NCBI GenBank assembly: GCA_964347995.1
Contig: CAYGBA010000001.1
Span: 6,514 to 70,513 of the forward strand
Reading direction: 5' to 3'
DNA from: GCA-020348365 sp964347995
Lineage (GTDB): Archaea; Thermoproteota; Bathyarchaeia; Bathyarchaeales; Bathyarchaeaceae
DNA length: 64,000 bases
Shown here: piece by piece, positions 17,058 to 26,081 of the stretch
Position numbering within the stretch: the stretch's first letter is position 1
Layout: each line of letters starts with the position of its first letter
The notes under the pieces: generated by a model
The model's database searches: none
What the model was told of the DNA's origin: nothing
What the model saw: only the letters and a program-made list of their open reading frames with translations
Position numbers and translations under genes: made by a program

Positions 17058-17813
17058 CTAAATGGTTTTTGTTGTTATCCCTCGTTCTTTCTGATTAAAC
17101 AAGGGTAGTCTAGATAAGGCTAGAAGCGTTCCGAGAAAGGCGAGGATAGAGCCGAAATTGCGGGATAATCCCACATATTTTGTCATGTGGACAAGTCTTT
17201 GTAAACAATACTTCACATAGCTTTGTTTCTCTTCTGATGCAATTCTGTCTTTGATTGCGAGTGCATGAAACTTCTTAACGATTTCCATGACACGGTATAA
17301 CCTGATATCTACTCCACATACATCATCGCAATAGTATATGCGCCATCCCTCGCCTTCCATGCGCCTAACCCAGTTTCGGTCACAGCCCGGCTCATTTAAA
17401 TACTCACCCACTTCTCTCCAAGCCTTCATATTGAAAAGCATTACAAACCCAGCGTGTCCTTTAAGAAAAGAATTCTCGTCATATACAACTCTTCCAGCTA
17501 CTGCACCGACTTTTCCACTCATCAGCTTAAGCATTTTAGTCAATGCATCTTTCTTGAGAATAATATCCGCGTCGGATTTCAAAACATAATCATATTCTTT
17601 CAAAGCTTTCATTCCAACGTTCACTGCTCTATAGCCAGGTCTTACGCCAGACACTAGGACACATGGAATGTCTAAGTCACATATCGATTGGTAAGCAAGC
17701 TTCGTTGTCGCTTCTCCAAGGGTCGCGATGAATCCCGCAATCCTTTCTTTCACACGGTTTTGGTCTGTTCGACGTTCAAAATTGCCTACTCGACGATGAT
17801 TATGATTCAACAT
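17058..17813 (-). CDS. Family 2 glycosyltransferase
   Basis: A GT-A fold enzyme of 251 residues. The N-terminal strand reads RIAGFIATLGEATTKLAYQSI, and the nucleotide-sugar/metal motif is in YVLKSDADIIL. The acceptor side includes CDRNWVRRMEGEGWRIYY, and one hydrophobic segment near the C-terminus (about 218-236) may anchor it to the membrane. It marks the left border of the glycan island. Donor and acceptor are unknown. Confidence 0.75.
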   Translation of the reverse strand: MLNHNHRRVGNFERRTDQNRVKERIAGFIATLGEATTKLAYQSICDLDIPCVLVSGVRPGYRAVNVGMKALKEYDYVLKSDADIILKKDALTKMLKLMSGKVGAVAGRVVYDENSFLKGHAGFVMLFNMKAWREVGEYLNEPGCDRNWVRRMEGEGWRIYYCDDVCGVDIRLYRVMEIVKKFHALAIKDRIASEEKQSYVKYCLQRLVHMTKYVGLSRNFGSILAFLGTLLALSRLPLFNQKERGITTKTI

Positions 17814-17972
17814 GAAAATCGACCCAGTCTTAAATCAACATAATTGCCGCTACCTCGATAATATTGAGATTAAGGGCATTGAAATTCCTTTCGAAAAAAT
17901 GTGAAATTTCCGGGGCATTCACGTAGCATTTAAGTTTCCAAAAGTTCAATAATCTTTCTTAGGCGACTCAAC

Positions 17973-19049
17973 GTGCGAGTTCTAATGCCCCTATGGTCTG
18001 TAAATCTCTTAGACCAAGGTTTTGTCGCCCCACTGACTAGAAGCATATCAAAACAATTAGGATCACAACCAGAGCTCCTAAACATAGCTCATCTCAGAGG
18101 AGTACCAAAAAAAGAATGGAAGCAGCACTTCACCTTTCACAAACTCAACTTGCCCTACAAGTTCATCAAAAGCAAGATGGCACGGCTCTATCTCTCAAGA
18201 CGAGAAATCTACAACCAAATAGGAAACGTCGATGTAGAAGTCATCTTCACCCTCAGCGACCCATGGGCACAGGAATTCTCCAGATACTGCTCCAGAAAAA
18301 TGGGCATCCCCTACGTGGTAAGGTTAAGAGGAAATGCAAAAGAAGTCAGAAAGGTCACCCATGTCAGTTGGATAAAACAAAAAATAATGGACTACCTAGA
18401 TGCAAGAAGCCTGAAGGAAGCAAACTTGGTCGTACCAAACTCAAACGACCTGGCCAAAAAAGCCGAGGAATGGGGGGTAGAAGAAGATAAGATCACAAGC
18501 CCTGTCTACAACGGCGTTGACGCCCACGTGTTCAAACCAATGAACATTGAAAGGTCAAGCAAATTCACCGTCGCCTACGCCGGCAGGATAAGCCCAGAAA
18601 AAAGGGTCACTCATCTACTTAAGATTGCAGAGTCTCTCCAAAACGTATATTTCCTGATAGCTGGAAAGAAACAGATGTCCATGTCCTTCCCAAGCACCAT
18701 AAACTATCTGGGAGGGCTACCATTCTCTGAGATGCCAAAATTCTACAACAAAGCAGACCTCATAATCCTCCTCAGCGCCACCGAAGGCTTCCCAAACATC
18801 GTCCTAGAGGCATACGCATGCGGAAAACCAGTCCTAGTAACAAAAGAAGCCTTTCCTAAAGAGTTGAAGCTCTTTGGCTCTATAGCAGAACTAAACGAAT
18901 TCGAGTCAGAAATAAAAGCCCTGATGAAATCCGACCTTGACAATCTGGGTCGCCAAGCAAGGGCTTATGTCAAGAAGCATTATACATGGGAAGAGTTCGG
19001 CAAATCTATAGTCAAACACTTTGAGAGGTTGACAACGCAACGTACCTAA
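17973..19049 (+). CDS. Family 4 glycosyltransferase
   Basis: A GT-B enzyme of 358 residues. The C-terminal donor domain has FTVAYAGRISPEKRVTHLLK, the E-x7-E type motif in SATEGFPNIVLEAYACGKPVLVT, and a TWEEFGKSIV tail. The N-terminal acceptor domain is shorter and lacks the usual GG motif. The start is GTG at 17973, downstream of a TTTAAGTTT TATA-like element near 17930. Likely role is retaining transfer of a sugar to a lipid-linked glycan. Confidence 0.85.
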   Translation: MRVLMPLWSVNLLDQGFVAPLTRSISKQLGSQPELLNIAHLRGVPKKEWKQHFTFHKLNLPYKFIKSKMARLYLSRREIYNQIGNVDVEVIFTLSDPWAQEFSRYCSRKMGIPYVVRLRGNAKEVRKVTHVSWIKQKIMDYLDARSLKEANLVVPNSNDLAKKAEEWGVEEDKITSPVYNGVDAHVFKPMNIERSSKFTVAYAGRISPEKRVTHLLKIAESLQNVYFLIAGKKQMSMSFPSTINYLGGLPFSEMPKFYNKADLIILLSATEGFPNIVLEAYACGKPVLVTKEAFPKELKLFGSIAELNEFESEIKALMKSDLDNLGRQARAYVKKHYTWEEFGKSIVKHFERLTTQRT

Positions 19050-19062
19050 ACTTAACGCAAAA

Positions 19063-19974
19063 CTAGCTTCTTTTCAGAACACCCCTCATCCAGTCGTAAG
19101 TCATCTCTAAGCCTTCTTCAATCGATGTCTTGGGACTCCAATTCAAGATCCTCTTCGCCTTCGTTATATCTATGTGTTCTTTTTTCACATTCCCCGGCCT
19201 GTCAGGAATAAACTCCAAGGCAACCTTCTCATTCGGATTCGCCATCCGCCAACACAGCTCGGCCAACTCCAATGTAGATACCGACTCTTCTCCAGCTATG
19301 TTAACAACCTCATCTTTCACTTCCATCGCCTTAACGGTCGCATCCACCAGATCCTCAACAAATATGTAAGACCGCGTATGAGCCCCATCACCATGAGCCT
19401 GCAGAGTCTCATTTCTTATCGCTCTCGAAAGAAAGATGAAAGGCGCCAACGCCTCACGCATCCTAGGTCCATAAACAGTGGAGTACCGCAAAATGTTACA
19501 ATCTAAACCATAAAGTTGGCGATAGCCCTTAACCACGTACTCACCCGCAAGCTTCGTCGACCCATAAATCTCAGTAGGTCTCAAAAGAGCATCCTCGTGA
19601 GTCGGAAAAACATCAGTATCACCATACACGCAACAAGTCGAAACATACGTCAAAAAGCAATCAAACCGCCTGCACATCTCAGCAACTACTCCAGTTCCAA
19701 AAACATTCGCTTTAACCGTTTCGATGCTGTGTTGCCTTGCATAATTCACATCTGCAACAGCCCCAACGTGAAAGCAATAACCAGGCTCACGCTTCGAGAA
19801 AAGCGCCCCCAGTTCTTGCTGGCTTGTGAAATCAGTTTCGTGCGAATGATAGTTTCTATTCGCGAAATCGCTAGATTTCAGGTCACATCCAACAACTGTA
19901 TGCCCCAATTCCAATAGTTTTTCAACAAGATACCGACCAATAAAACCACTGCTTCCAGTAACTAAGACCTTCAT
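19063..19974 (-). CDS. NAD-dependent nucleotide-sugar epimerase/dehydratase (extended SDR)
   Basis: A 303-residue extended SDR. NAD binding is by VTGSSGFIGRYLVE, with the catalytic STCCVYGD and YGSTK (YxxxK) motifs, followed by RYSTVYGPRMR and RSYIFVEDLVDA. This is the UDP-glucose/GlcNAc 4-epimerase or dehydratase class. The exact sugar is not readable. It converges with the GT4 gene 13 bp away. Confidence 0.85.
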   Translation of the reverse strand: MKVLVTGSSGFIGRYLVEKLLELGHTVVGCDLKSSDFANRNYHSHETDFTSQQELGALFSKREPGYCFHVGAVADVNYARQHSIETVKANVFGTGVVAEMCRRFDCFLTYVSTCCVYGDTDVFPTHEDALLRPTEIYGSTKLAGEYVVKGYRQLYGLDCNILRYSTVYGPRMREALAPFIFLSRAIRNETLQAHGDGAHTRSYIFVEDLVDATVKAMEVKDEVVNIAGEESVSTLELAELCWRMANPNEKVALEFIPDRPGNVKKEHIDITKAKRILNWSPKTSIEEGLEMTYDWMRGVLKRS

Positions 19975-20154
19975 CGCTTATTCACCTAAACCTTGAAATT
20001 TATCCTATTCGCCCAAAACATTTCAGTCAAGACTAAAAAAGCTTGCCTAATGATAACTCGCAAGCCCGTGCAGTTAGAAGACTGTTTATTAGCATCCCTA
20101 GCCTAGAGAATCGAACAGGTGACAAATCTGCTTGATGTCTAGGGCGAGATCAAA

Positions 20155-20979
20155 GTGAACACTGCCGAAAAGGAGCAGAAGATTTCTGTGGTTATCCCAG
20201 TTCACAACGAAGAAGAAACACTGAATCAATGTCTAAACGCTGTCAGGAAACAAAAAGTCGACGAGATAATCCTCACCCTAGACAGGTGCACGGACAATTC
20301 CGAAAAAATAGCAGAAAAACAGGCAAAAAAGGACCCAAGAATCAAAATCTTCCATCTAACCAGACACAAGTTCAAAACAAACTACCTAGCAGAAACAGTG
20401 AACATTGGAATCTCTAACGCTCAAAATGAGACAATATTAATCGCCGAAGCCGACACCGTCCTCAGCTCCAACTACGTCTCCACACTACTACCCCATCTGA
20501 AAAGACCTGTAGTCTCAGTAGCCGGAAGATACGTTCCCCTTCACAAAAGACCACTGCATTTTCTTGAAACCATCACAGGGACAGGCAGACTCCTCTTCCA
20601 TGAAATATGGCGGGAACTAGACGGGTTCCAAGACATCCTAGCATGCGACACCCGCTTCGACCTAGAACTAATGAAAAGAAACTTCAAAACCAAGATCGTA
20701 GGCAAAGCCCTTGTGTATGACCTAAGAGATTATTCAATGAGACAGCTAGCCATCCGCACAATTCGAAGAGGAAAGGGTCGCAGACAGAACGCCCAATCAT
20801 TCATCTTCATGCTCGGCCACGGCCTATACTGTCTCACCAAGACCCCGTTTGGCCTTGTGGAGTTGCTAGGTAACATCGCAGGATACGTCACAGCCAACGA
20901 AAGAACATCAAGGGATGGTATGAGGCGATATGAAAGAGAGAGAATCCGCGAGATACTCCGAAAACTAACACACCATTGA
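20155..20979 (+). CDS. Family 2 glycosyltransferase
   Basis: The 274-residue GT-A domain begins KISVVIPVHNEEETLNQCLNAV. It has an IILTLDRCTDNSE nucleotide pocket and an EADTVL metal motif. A C-terminal hydrophobic patch (about 220-245) may associate with the membrane. It starts at GTG 20155 and leads a run of four plus-strand genes (transferase, epimerase, aminotransferase, acyltransferase) that fit synthesis and transfer of an acylated amino sugar. Confidence 0.8.
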   Translation: MNTAEKEQKISVVIPVHNEEETLNQCLNAVRKQKVDEIILTLDRCTDNSEKIAEKQAKKDPRIKIFHLTRHKFKTNYLAETVNIGISNAQNETILIAEADTVLSSNYVSTLLPHLKRPVVSVAGRYVPLHKRPLHFLETITGTGRLLFHEIWRELDGFQDILACDTRFDLELMKRNFKTKIVGKALVYDLRDYSMRQLAIRTIRRGKGRRQNAQSFIFMLGHGLYCLTKTPFGLVELLGNIAGYVTANERTSRDGMRRYERERIREILRKLTHH

Positions 20980-21027
20980 TACTACGACCGCAACATATAA
21001 GATAAGCATTGTGAAAAGACAATTCCC

Positions 21028-21978
21028 TTGCCTCAAAAGGTGATTAAGACGAATATATTAATAACTGGAGGCGCAGGCTACATTGGATCAGCACTAACCA
21101 GAGAACTACTAAAAACCGAGGACACAGTAAACACAATCGACGTGAAATCTCCGCCGAGAGAAATTGCTGCAAAAATCCATCACATAACGCAGGATCTAAC
21201 GAACTTTGAAAACCTTAAAAATGATCTGCAACCGCTCGAAACCGATGTGGTTGTGCATCTAGCGGCGTTAGTCAGCGGAGACCCCTCTCAGGTATTAAGA
21301 GTAAACGTAGGCGGAACCGCAAACCTTCTAGAGACCCTGCGACCTCACCGACCCAAACTGATCATAGTAGCGTCAACGGCGGCTCAGCTTTACAGGAACG
21401 CTCAATACATGCCCATCGACGAAAAACACCCAATAACACCAGTAACGACTTACGGGCTCTCAAAACACCTAACCGAAGAGATCGCCAGATTCTACTCCAG
21501 AGTCCACTCAATGCCAATAACTATATTCCGTCAGACAAACGTTTATGGTTCTGCTCCAGTCCAGAAGTATACCGTGATAAACAGATTCGTAGACGATGCT
21601 CTAAGAAACGGCCAAATAACAATCTTCGGAGACGGAAGACAGGTAAGAAACTTCATACATATAGATGATCTCATCCAGTACTACATGGAGGTAATACATT
21701 ATCCCTCACCCGAAAGACTAGCGGGCCAAGTCTTCAACATAGCGGGACCCGAAGAATGCCAAATAAAACCCCTAGCAGAAAAAATAGCATCGCACATAAC
21801 TTCAGAAACAAACAAAGAAGTAAAAATAGTCCACGGACCGCCCTCAATCCCACCAGAACAAGACATACACATCTTCAACATATCATCCCGAAAAGCCCAG
21901 CTATTCTTCAACTATAAACCAAAGATAACACTAGCCGAGGGGATACACAAAACGATAGCTGAAATGCACACACTGTAG
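21028..21978 (+). CDS. NAD-dependent nucleotide-sugar epimerase/dehydratase
   Basis: An extended SDR of 316 residues with NILITGGAGYIGSALTREL, VVHLAALVSGDP, STAAQLYRN, YGLSKHLTEE (YxxxK) and RQTNVYG. A TATA box ACATATAAGA at 20993-21002 predicts a transcript start near 21024. The mRNA may therefore be nearly leaderless with TTG at 21028, or begin at GTG 21040. The DegT aminotransferase follows within 5 bp, so this enzyme may supply its keto-sugar. Confidence 0.85.
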   Translation: MPQKVIKTNILITGGAGYIGSALTRELLKTEDTVNTIDVKSPPREIAAKIHHITQDLTNFENLKNDLQPLETDVVVHLAALVSGDPSQVLRVNVGGTANLLETLRPHRPKLIIVASTAAQLYRNAQYMPIDEKHPITPVTTYGLSKHLTEEIARFYSRVHSMPITIFRQTNVYGSAPVQKYTVINRFVDDALRNGQITIFGDGRQVRNFIHIDDLIQYYMEVIHYPSPERLAGQVFNIAGPEECQIKPLAEKIASHITSETNKEVKIVHGPPSIPPEQDIHIFNISSRKAQLFFNYKPKITLAEGIHKTIAEMHTL

Positions 21979-21982
21979 AAAG

Positions 21983-23149
21983 GTGAGCAAGATAACCGAA
22001 CTAATAAAGGTGGCAATCCCCTCAGTGGGAGAAGAAGAAATAGAAGCAGTAGCTGAGGTGTTGAGGTCAGGACGCTACGTCCAAGGACCCAAAGTGAAGG
22101 AGTTCGAAGAGAAGTTCGCAGACTACATAGGAACAGAACACGCCATAGCAACAAACAGCGGCACCGCTGCACTCCACATAGCTCAAGCCGCAGCCGGAAT
22201 AGGTCCAGGAGACGAGGTTATCGTTCCTGCATTAACATTTTTTTCTACAATCACCTCAGTGATTCATAACAATGCCATACCAATCTTCGCAGATATAGAC
22301 ACTGAAATCTACTGTTTAGATCCTGAAGACATCGAAAAAAAGATAACTAAGAAAACAAAAGCCATCATCCCAGTTCATCTTTACGGCCACCCGGCTGAAA
22401 TGGACCAAATAATAGAAATCGCTCAGACTCACAATCTTCTGGTTATTGAGGATGCAGCTCAGGCCCATGGAGCACAGTACAAGGGGCAAAAGGTAGGATC
22501 TATAGGCGACACTGGTTGCTGGAGTTTCTACGCCACAAAGAATATGACAACAGGAGAAGGAGGAATGATCACCACTGATGATTCAAACATTGCGGAGAAG
22601 GCGGGACGCATCAGAAGTCACGGAATGACCTCTCGTGACGACCATGCCGTGATAGGATACAACTACCGCATGAACGAAATTGCAGCGGCAATAGGACTAA
22701 TTCAACTTTCTAAACTCGATAGGCTCAATCAGATAAGAACAAGGAATTCCATGTATCTGCTTAAAAACCTTGAGAGCGTCGATTGGCTTGAAACCGCAAA
22801 GATAAAGCCTTATGTTAAGCATGCATTTTTCTGGTGTCCTGCGCGGGTGAATGAGGAAAAGTTGGGCATGAAGACAAAGGACTTGGTAGCTACCCTTAGG
22901 GAAAGAGGTGTAGAAGTGAGACACAGATATGTGGCACCACTTTACAAGCAACCTATGCTTATCAACCAAAATGTTTATCCTAAAAAATGTCCTTTCAGCT
23001 GTCCATTCTATGGAAAAGAAATAGATTATTCCGGTTTTAAGTGTGCAAACGCGGAGAAAATAGCTGGAAAAATGATAGGGCTACCGAATCATCCTAAATT
23101 GAGAAGAGAAGAATTAGACACGGTAATATCAACTATCAAAAATGTCTAG
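21983..23149 (+). CDS. DegT/DnrJ/EryC1 family sugar aminotransferase
   Basis: A PLP enzyme of 388 residues that aminates keto-sugar nucleotides. Signs are ATNSGTAALHIAQAA near the N-terminus, the ALTFFSTITSVIHN motif, EDAAQAHGA, and the Schiff-base lysine in SFYATKNMTTGEGG. The C-terminal NHPKLRREELD is standard. The start is GTG at 21983, immediately after the epimerase. The acyltransferase downstream would complete an N-acylated amino sugar. Confidence 0.9.
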   Translation: MSKITELIKVAIPSVGEEEIEAVAEVLRSGRYVQGPKVKEFEEKFADYIGTEHAIATNSGTAALHIAQAAAGIGPGDEVIVPALTFFSTITSVIHNNAIPIFADIDTEIYCLDPEDIEKKITKKTKAIIPVHLYGHPAEMDQIIEIAQTHNLLVIEDAAQAHGAQYKGQKVGSIGDTGCWSFYATKNMTTGEGGMITTDDSNIAEKAGRIRSHGMTSRDDHAVIGYNYRMNEIAAAIGLIQLSKLDRLNQIRTRNSMYLLKNLESVDWLETAKIKPYVKHAFFWCPARVNEEKLGMKTKDLVATLRERGVEVRHRYVAPLYKQPMLINQNVYPKKCPFSCPFYGKEIDYSGFKCANAEKIAGKMIGLPNHPKLRREELDTVISTIKNV

Positions 23150-23171
23150 CAATTTTTGAGGAGGACTCATC

Positions 23172-23957
23172 ATTACCCCAAAAATATATGTAAGCAAGTA
23201 CGCTGAGATAGGAAAAAATGTTGAAATTGCATATGGAGCAATAGTCGAAAAGAGTGCTATGATCGAAGACGATGTGAAAATAGGGGCTTATACTGTAATT
23301 CACTCTCACGCTAAGATCAAAAGCAATGTTACCCTTGGAAGCCACTGCGTCATAGGTCACCCTTCAAAAAGCGAACTAATAGGAATCGACTATTCGTATA
23401 AGGACCCCAAGTTGAAAGATCTTATCATAAGAGACCCCGTAACAATTATCGGAGAGGGGAGCGTTGTAAGGTCTGGGTCTATTATCTATACCCACACTAA
23501 GGCTGGGAAAAAACTGGGCACTGGGCATCACGCTATCATCAGAGAACATACAAACCTCGAAGAATACTGCTTAGTTGGATCACACACAGTTTTGAATGGA
23601 TACTCGAGATTTGGAGAACGAACAAGAATCAACACTGGGTGCGCGTTACCTCAGTCAATGCGGATAGGGAAAGGGGTTTTTGTAGCTCCGCTAGTTGCCT
23701 TCTCTGACAACGAGAGAGCCACGCCAGGAGAGGGAAACGAGGGGGCCATCGTACAGGACTTTGTAAGGATCGGGATTGGGGCGAAGATTTTACCTAAGAT
23801 AGCTATAGGAAAAGGAGCGCTAATCGGCGCCGGAGCAGTCGTTACAAGGGATGTCCCCGAGAGGGCAATCGTCTACGGAGCGCCTGCCGACATCAAGGGA
23901 TACTTGGACGAAAAGGAACTAAATAAGTACATTGATTCAATTATGAAATGGATTTGA
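23172..23957 (+). CDS. Left-handed beta-helix (hexapeptide) acyltransferase, apparent AUU start
   Basis: A LpxA-like acetyl/acyltransferase, 262 residues, with hexapeptide repeats (IGKNVEIAYGAIVEKSAMIEDDV) through most of its length and a closing coil VIYGAPADIKGY-like segment. It probably acylates the amino sugar made by the DegT enzyme. The first ATG in frame (23259) would discard about 30 residues of clear hexapeptide sequence. The frame opens after TGA at 23157. A strong GGAGG (23160-23164) sits 7 nt before ATT at 23172, so AUU (or ATC at 23169) is the probable start. Confidence 0.8.
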   Translation: MTPKIYVSKYAEIGKNVEIAYGAIVEKSAMIEDDVKIGAYTVIHSHAKIKSNVTLGSHCVIGHPSKSELIGIDYSYKDPKLKDLIIRDPVTIIGEGSVVRSGSIIYTHTKAGKKLGTGHHAIIREHTNLEEYCLVGSHTVLNGYSRFGERTRINTGCALPQSMRIGKGVFVAPLVAFSDNERATPGEGNEGAIVQDFVRIGIGAKILPKIAIGKGALIGAGAVVTRDVPERAIVYGAPADIKGYLDEKELNKYIDSIMKWI

Positions 23958-24020
23958 CCAATAGACATAATGCACATAGCAAGAATAGGGTAAAGGGCTA
24001 TGAACTCTCTCCCATATCAT

Positions 24021-25148
24021 TTATTTCATCTCCCTAGAAGAATAGTATTTCATAAGGATCTTGGCAATTTCAGGTCGCATCTTTTTTTCCGACGGCATAG
24101 TCGCTTGTCTGATTGTTTCTCTCAGTTTTGTCATACTCATACTAACATGGTTTTCATCGCGGTGTCCGCAGGTTCTGGTCGTGACTATTAGGTCGCAACG
24201 CTTACAGTAGAAGGCTTCTTTGAATTTGATCGGTTCTATCCCTAAATCCAACTCGTCAAACATTTCATGCGCCCTATAAGGTTCATATAGCCCTCCAATT
24301 CCAGCCATGTCTCGACCAATCACAAAGTGGGTGCATCCGTAATTCTTCCTTACGATGGCAAGGAAAATCGCTGCTTTGGGTCCTGCGTATCGCATGCCTA
24401 TTGAAAGGGTGTTAAGGTATACACGATCTTCAGGATAGTAATTGTCTATGAGAAGTCTGTAAGATTCGACTATCGCTTCTGGCGGGAAATCGCTGGATTT
24501 CAATTTTCCTATAACCGGATGGATAAGCAGCCCATCAACTTTTTCCATGACGTTTCTTTGGAGATATTCATGAACCATGTGTGGGGGATTTCTCGTTTGG
24601 TAGCCAGCGACAGTCTTCCAGTGACGCTTTTTGAAAGCTTCCCGAGTGCCCAGCGGTGTTGATTCTTGTGAAACTCTGTGAAAAAGGTCGATCATGCCTC
24701 CAAGCGCAGTTTCACCCATGTTGTAGATATCGCTGACATTCGGATGACTTCGATCTGTAGTACCGTAAACTTGTATTGCCAGTTCTTTCTTGTTATACTG
24801 AAATTTCTCTTCTAAATGCATAATTGCAATAGACTTACCGTTATATCCTAGGACTAGGTCATCACCTTCCCCTAATTCTCTTACAATTTTCGCGTTTTTT
24901 TCCCCTGAAGGACAAAATATGATCGGTATTGTCCAAACAATGTCATTTGCCAGTCTTTCCTTGTAAATTACGTTTATGTAGTCTTCTCGGCACATGAAGG
25001 CTTCTAGGGGACTGAAGGCTCCTATGGCAATTTTTTCTACATCTAAGGCTGTCGTCCAATCTACTTCAATTTTTGGCAATTCGCTTGTTTCAATAGACTC
25101 GCTGTTTACGATTCTGTTCACGAGTTTGTTGCCGTGTGGAAGCGGCAG
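24021..25148 (-). CDS. sat: ATP sulfurylase (homomeric, Sat type)
   Basis: It makes APS from sulfate and ATP. The core motifs are QTRNPPH in GYQTRNPPHMVHEYLQRN, the GRDMAGIGGLYEPY loop, and a CKRCDLIVTTRTCGH zinc-like motif near the C-terminus. The conserved N-terminus PHGNKLVNRIV is present but begins before the GTG at 25121. The only in-frame option is CTG at 25148 (an out-of-frame ATG lies just upstream), so start use is unusual or a base is missing. It lies 17 bp after cysH in one operon with it. The product sulfite would feed Agl3. Confidence 0.85.
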   Translation of the reverse strand: MPLPHGNKLVNRIVNSESIETSELPKIEVDWTTALDVEKIAIGAFSPLEAFMCREDYINVIYKERLANDIVWTIPIIFCPSGEKNAKIVRELGEGDDLVLGYNGKSIAIMHLEEKFQYNKKELAIQVYGTTDRSHPNVSDIYNMGETALGGMIDLFHRVSQESTPLGTREAFKKRHWKTVAGYQTRNPPHMVHEYLQRNVMEKVDGLLIHPVIGKLKSSDFPPEAIVESYRLLIDNYYPEDRVYLNTLSIGMRYAGPKAAIFLAIVRKNYGCTHFVIGRDMAGIGGLYEPYRAHEMFDELDLGIEPIKFKEAFYCKRCDLIVTTRTCGHRDENHVSMSMTKLRETIRQATMPSEKKMRPEIAKILMKYYSSREMK

Positions 25149-25165
25149 ACTTCATCCATCCTGTT

Positions 25166-25882
25166 TCATTTATGGGCGTGTAGACCGCATTCTTTCTTTT
25201 CTGGTGATTCCCACCACCATCTTCCAGCCCTGATGGCTTCTCCAGGTTTGATGGGTCTCGTACAGGGTTCACAGCCGATGCTGGTGTAACCTTTGTCGTA
25301 AAGCGTATTGTGAGGCACATTGCTTTTCTTGACGTACTCCCAGACCTTGTCATCGGACCAGTCAGCCAAGGGGTTTATCTTCACGATGCCTCCATGTGCA
25401 TCATCGATCTCGATTTTCTTAACTTCTGTTCTTGTGACGCTTTGTCCTCTCCTTAACCCCGTGATCCATGCATCTAGGCCACTGAGGGCTCTCATCAGGG
25501 GCTCAACTTTTCTTATCTTGCAACAAAGTCTACGGTTACTAACACTCCCGTAGAACAGGTTCATCCCACGTTCTCTAACCATTTTTTCAACTGAAGCCGT
25601 ATTTGGATAATAGACTTCCATCTGCAAACTGTATCTCGCTCGTATCCGCTCCATCAAACTGTATGTTTCTTGGTCAAGCCTACCAGTGTCGAGTGTGAAT
25701 ACCCTGAACTTAGGGTCTATTTTCGATAGCATGTCAATCAGAGTGACATCTTCTACACTAAAACTTGAAGAGAGTGCCAGCCTAGGGTGCAACTCATCCA
25801 CAGCCCATTTCAATATCTCCTGTGGTTCTTTGTTTTCAAAACTCTCAGCGAGTTTTTCTACTTCGCCTTTGCTTAGCTTCAT
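25166..25882 (-). CDS. cysH: APS/PAPS reductase, iron-sulfur type
   Basis: It reduces activated sulfate to sulfite. The 238-residue protein has the PP-loop SSSFSVEDV (38-46), LDTGRL, the [4Fe-4S] cysteine pairs Cys120-Cys121 and Cys204/Cys207, and the catalytic ECGLH tail (Cys232). The double-cysteine pattern favours APS over PAPS as substrate. It is the first gene of the cysH-sat operon, transcribed from a TATA region overlapped by a 12-bp-arm inverted repeat. With no sulfite reductase in the window, sulfite may go to sulfosugar synthesis. Confidence 0.9.
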   Translation of the reverse strand: MKLSKGEVEKLAESFENKEPQEILKWAVDELHPRLALSSSFSVEDVTLIDMLSKIDPKFRVFTLDTGRLDQETYSLMERIRARYSLQMEVYYPNTASVEKMVRERGMNLFYGSVSNRRLCCKIRKVEPLMRALSGLDAWITGLRRGQSVTRTEVKKIEIDDAHGGIVKINPLADWSDDKVWEYVKKSNVPHNTLYDKGYTSIGCEPCTRPIKPGEAIRAGRWWWESPEKKECGLHAHK

Positions 25883-25929
25883 TTTCGTATCCGCAAGCCT
25901 CCTTGTTTCACCACTCCTGTTCTTAATGC

Positions 25930-25961
25930 ATATATTTACTACATCTCAATAGTAAATATAT
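25930..25961. promoter_or_regulatory. Operator-like inverted repeat at the cysH-sat promoter
   Basis: Two perfect 12-bp arms, ATATATTTACTA (25930-25941) and TAGTAAATATAT (25950-25961), flank an 8-bp spacer. On the minus strand they overlap the TATA element CTTATATATT, which has TAAACC just upstream. A dimeric regulator binding here would block or control initiation. Confidence 0.65.
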
Positions 25962-26081
25962 AAGGTTTACTCCTTTTGAGTGGTAAAAATTTTTCGTCAA
26001 ACCAAACCAGCCGAAATTCCTACACTGGAAAGAAAGAACGCTAAGTAAGAAATGAATTTGAGGCTGTGCTCAGAAAAAACG

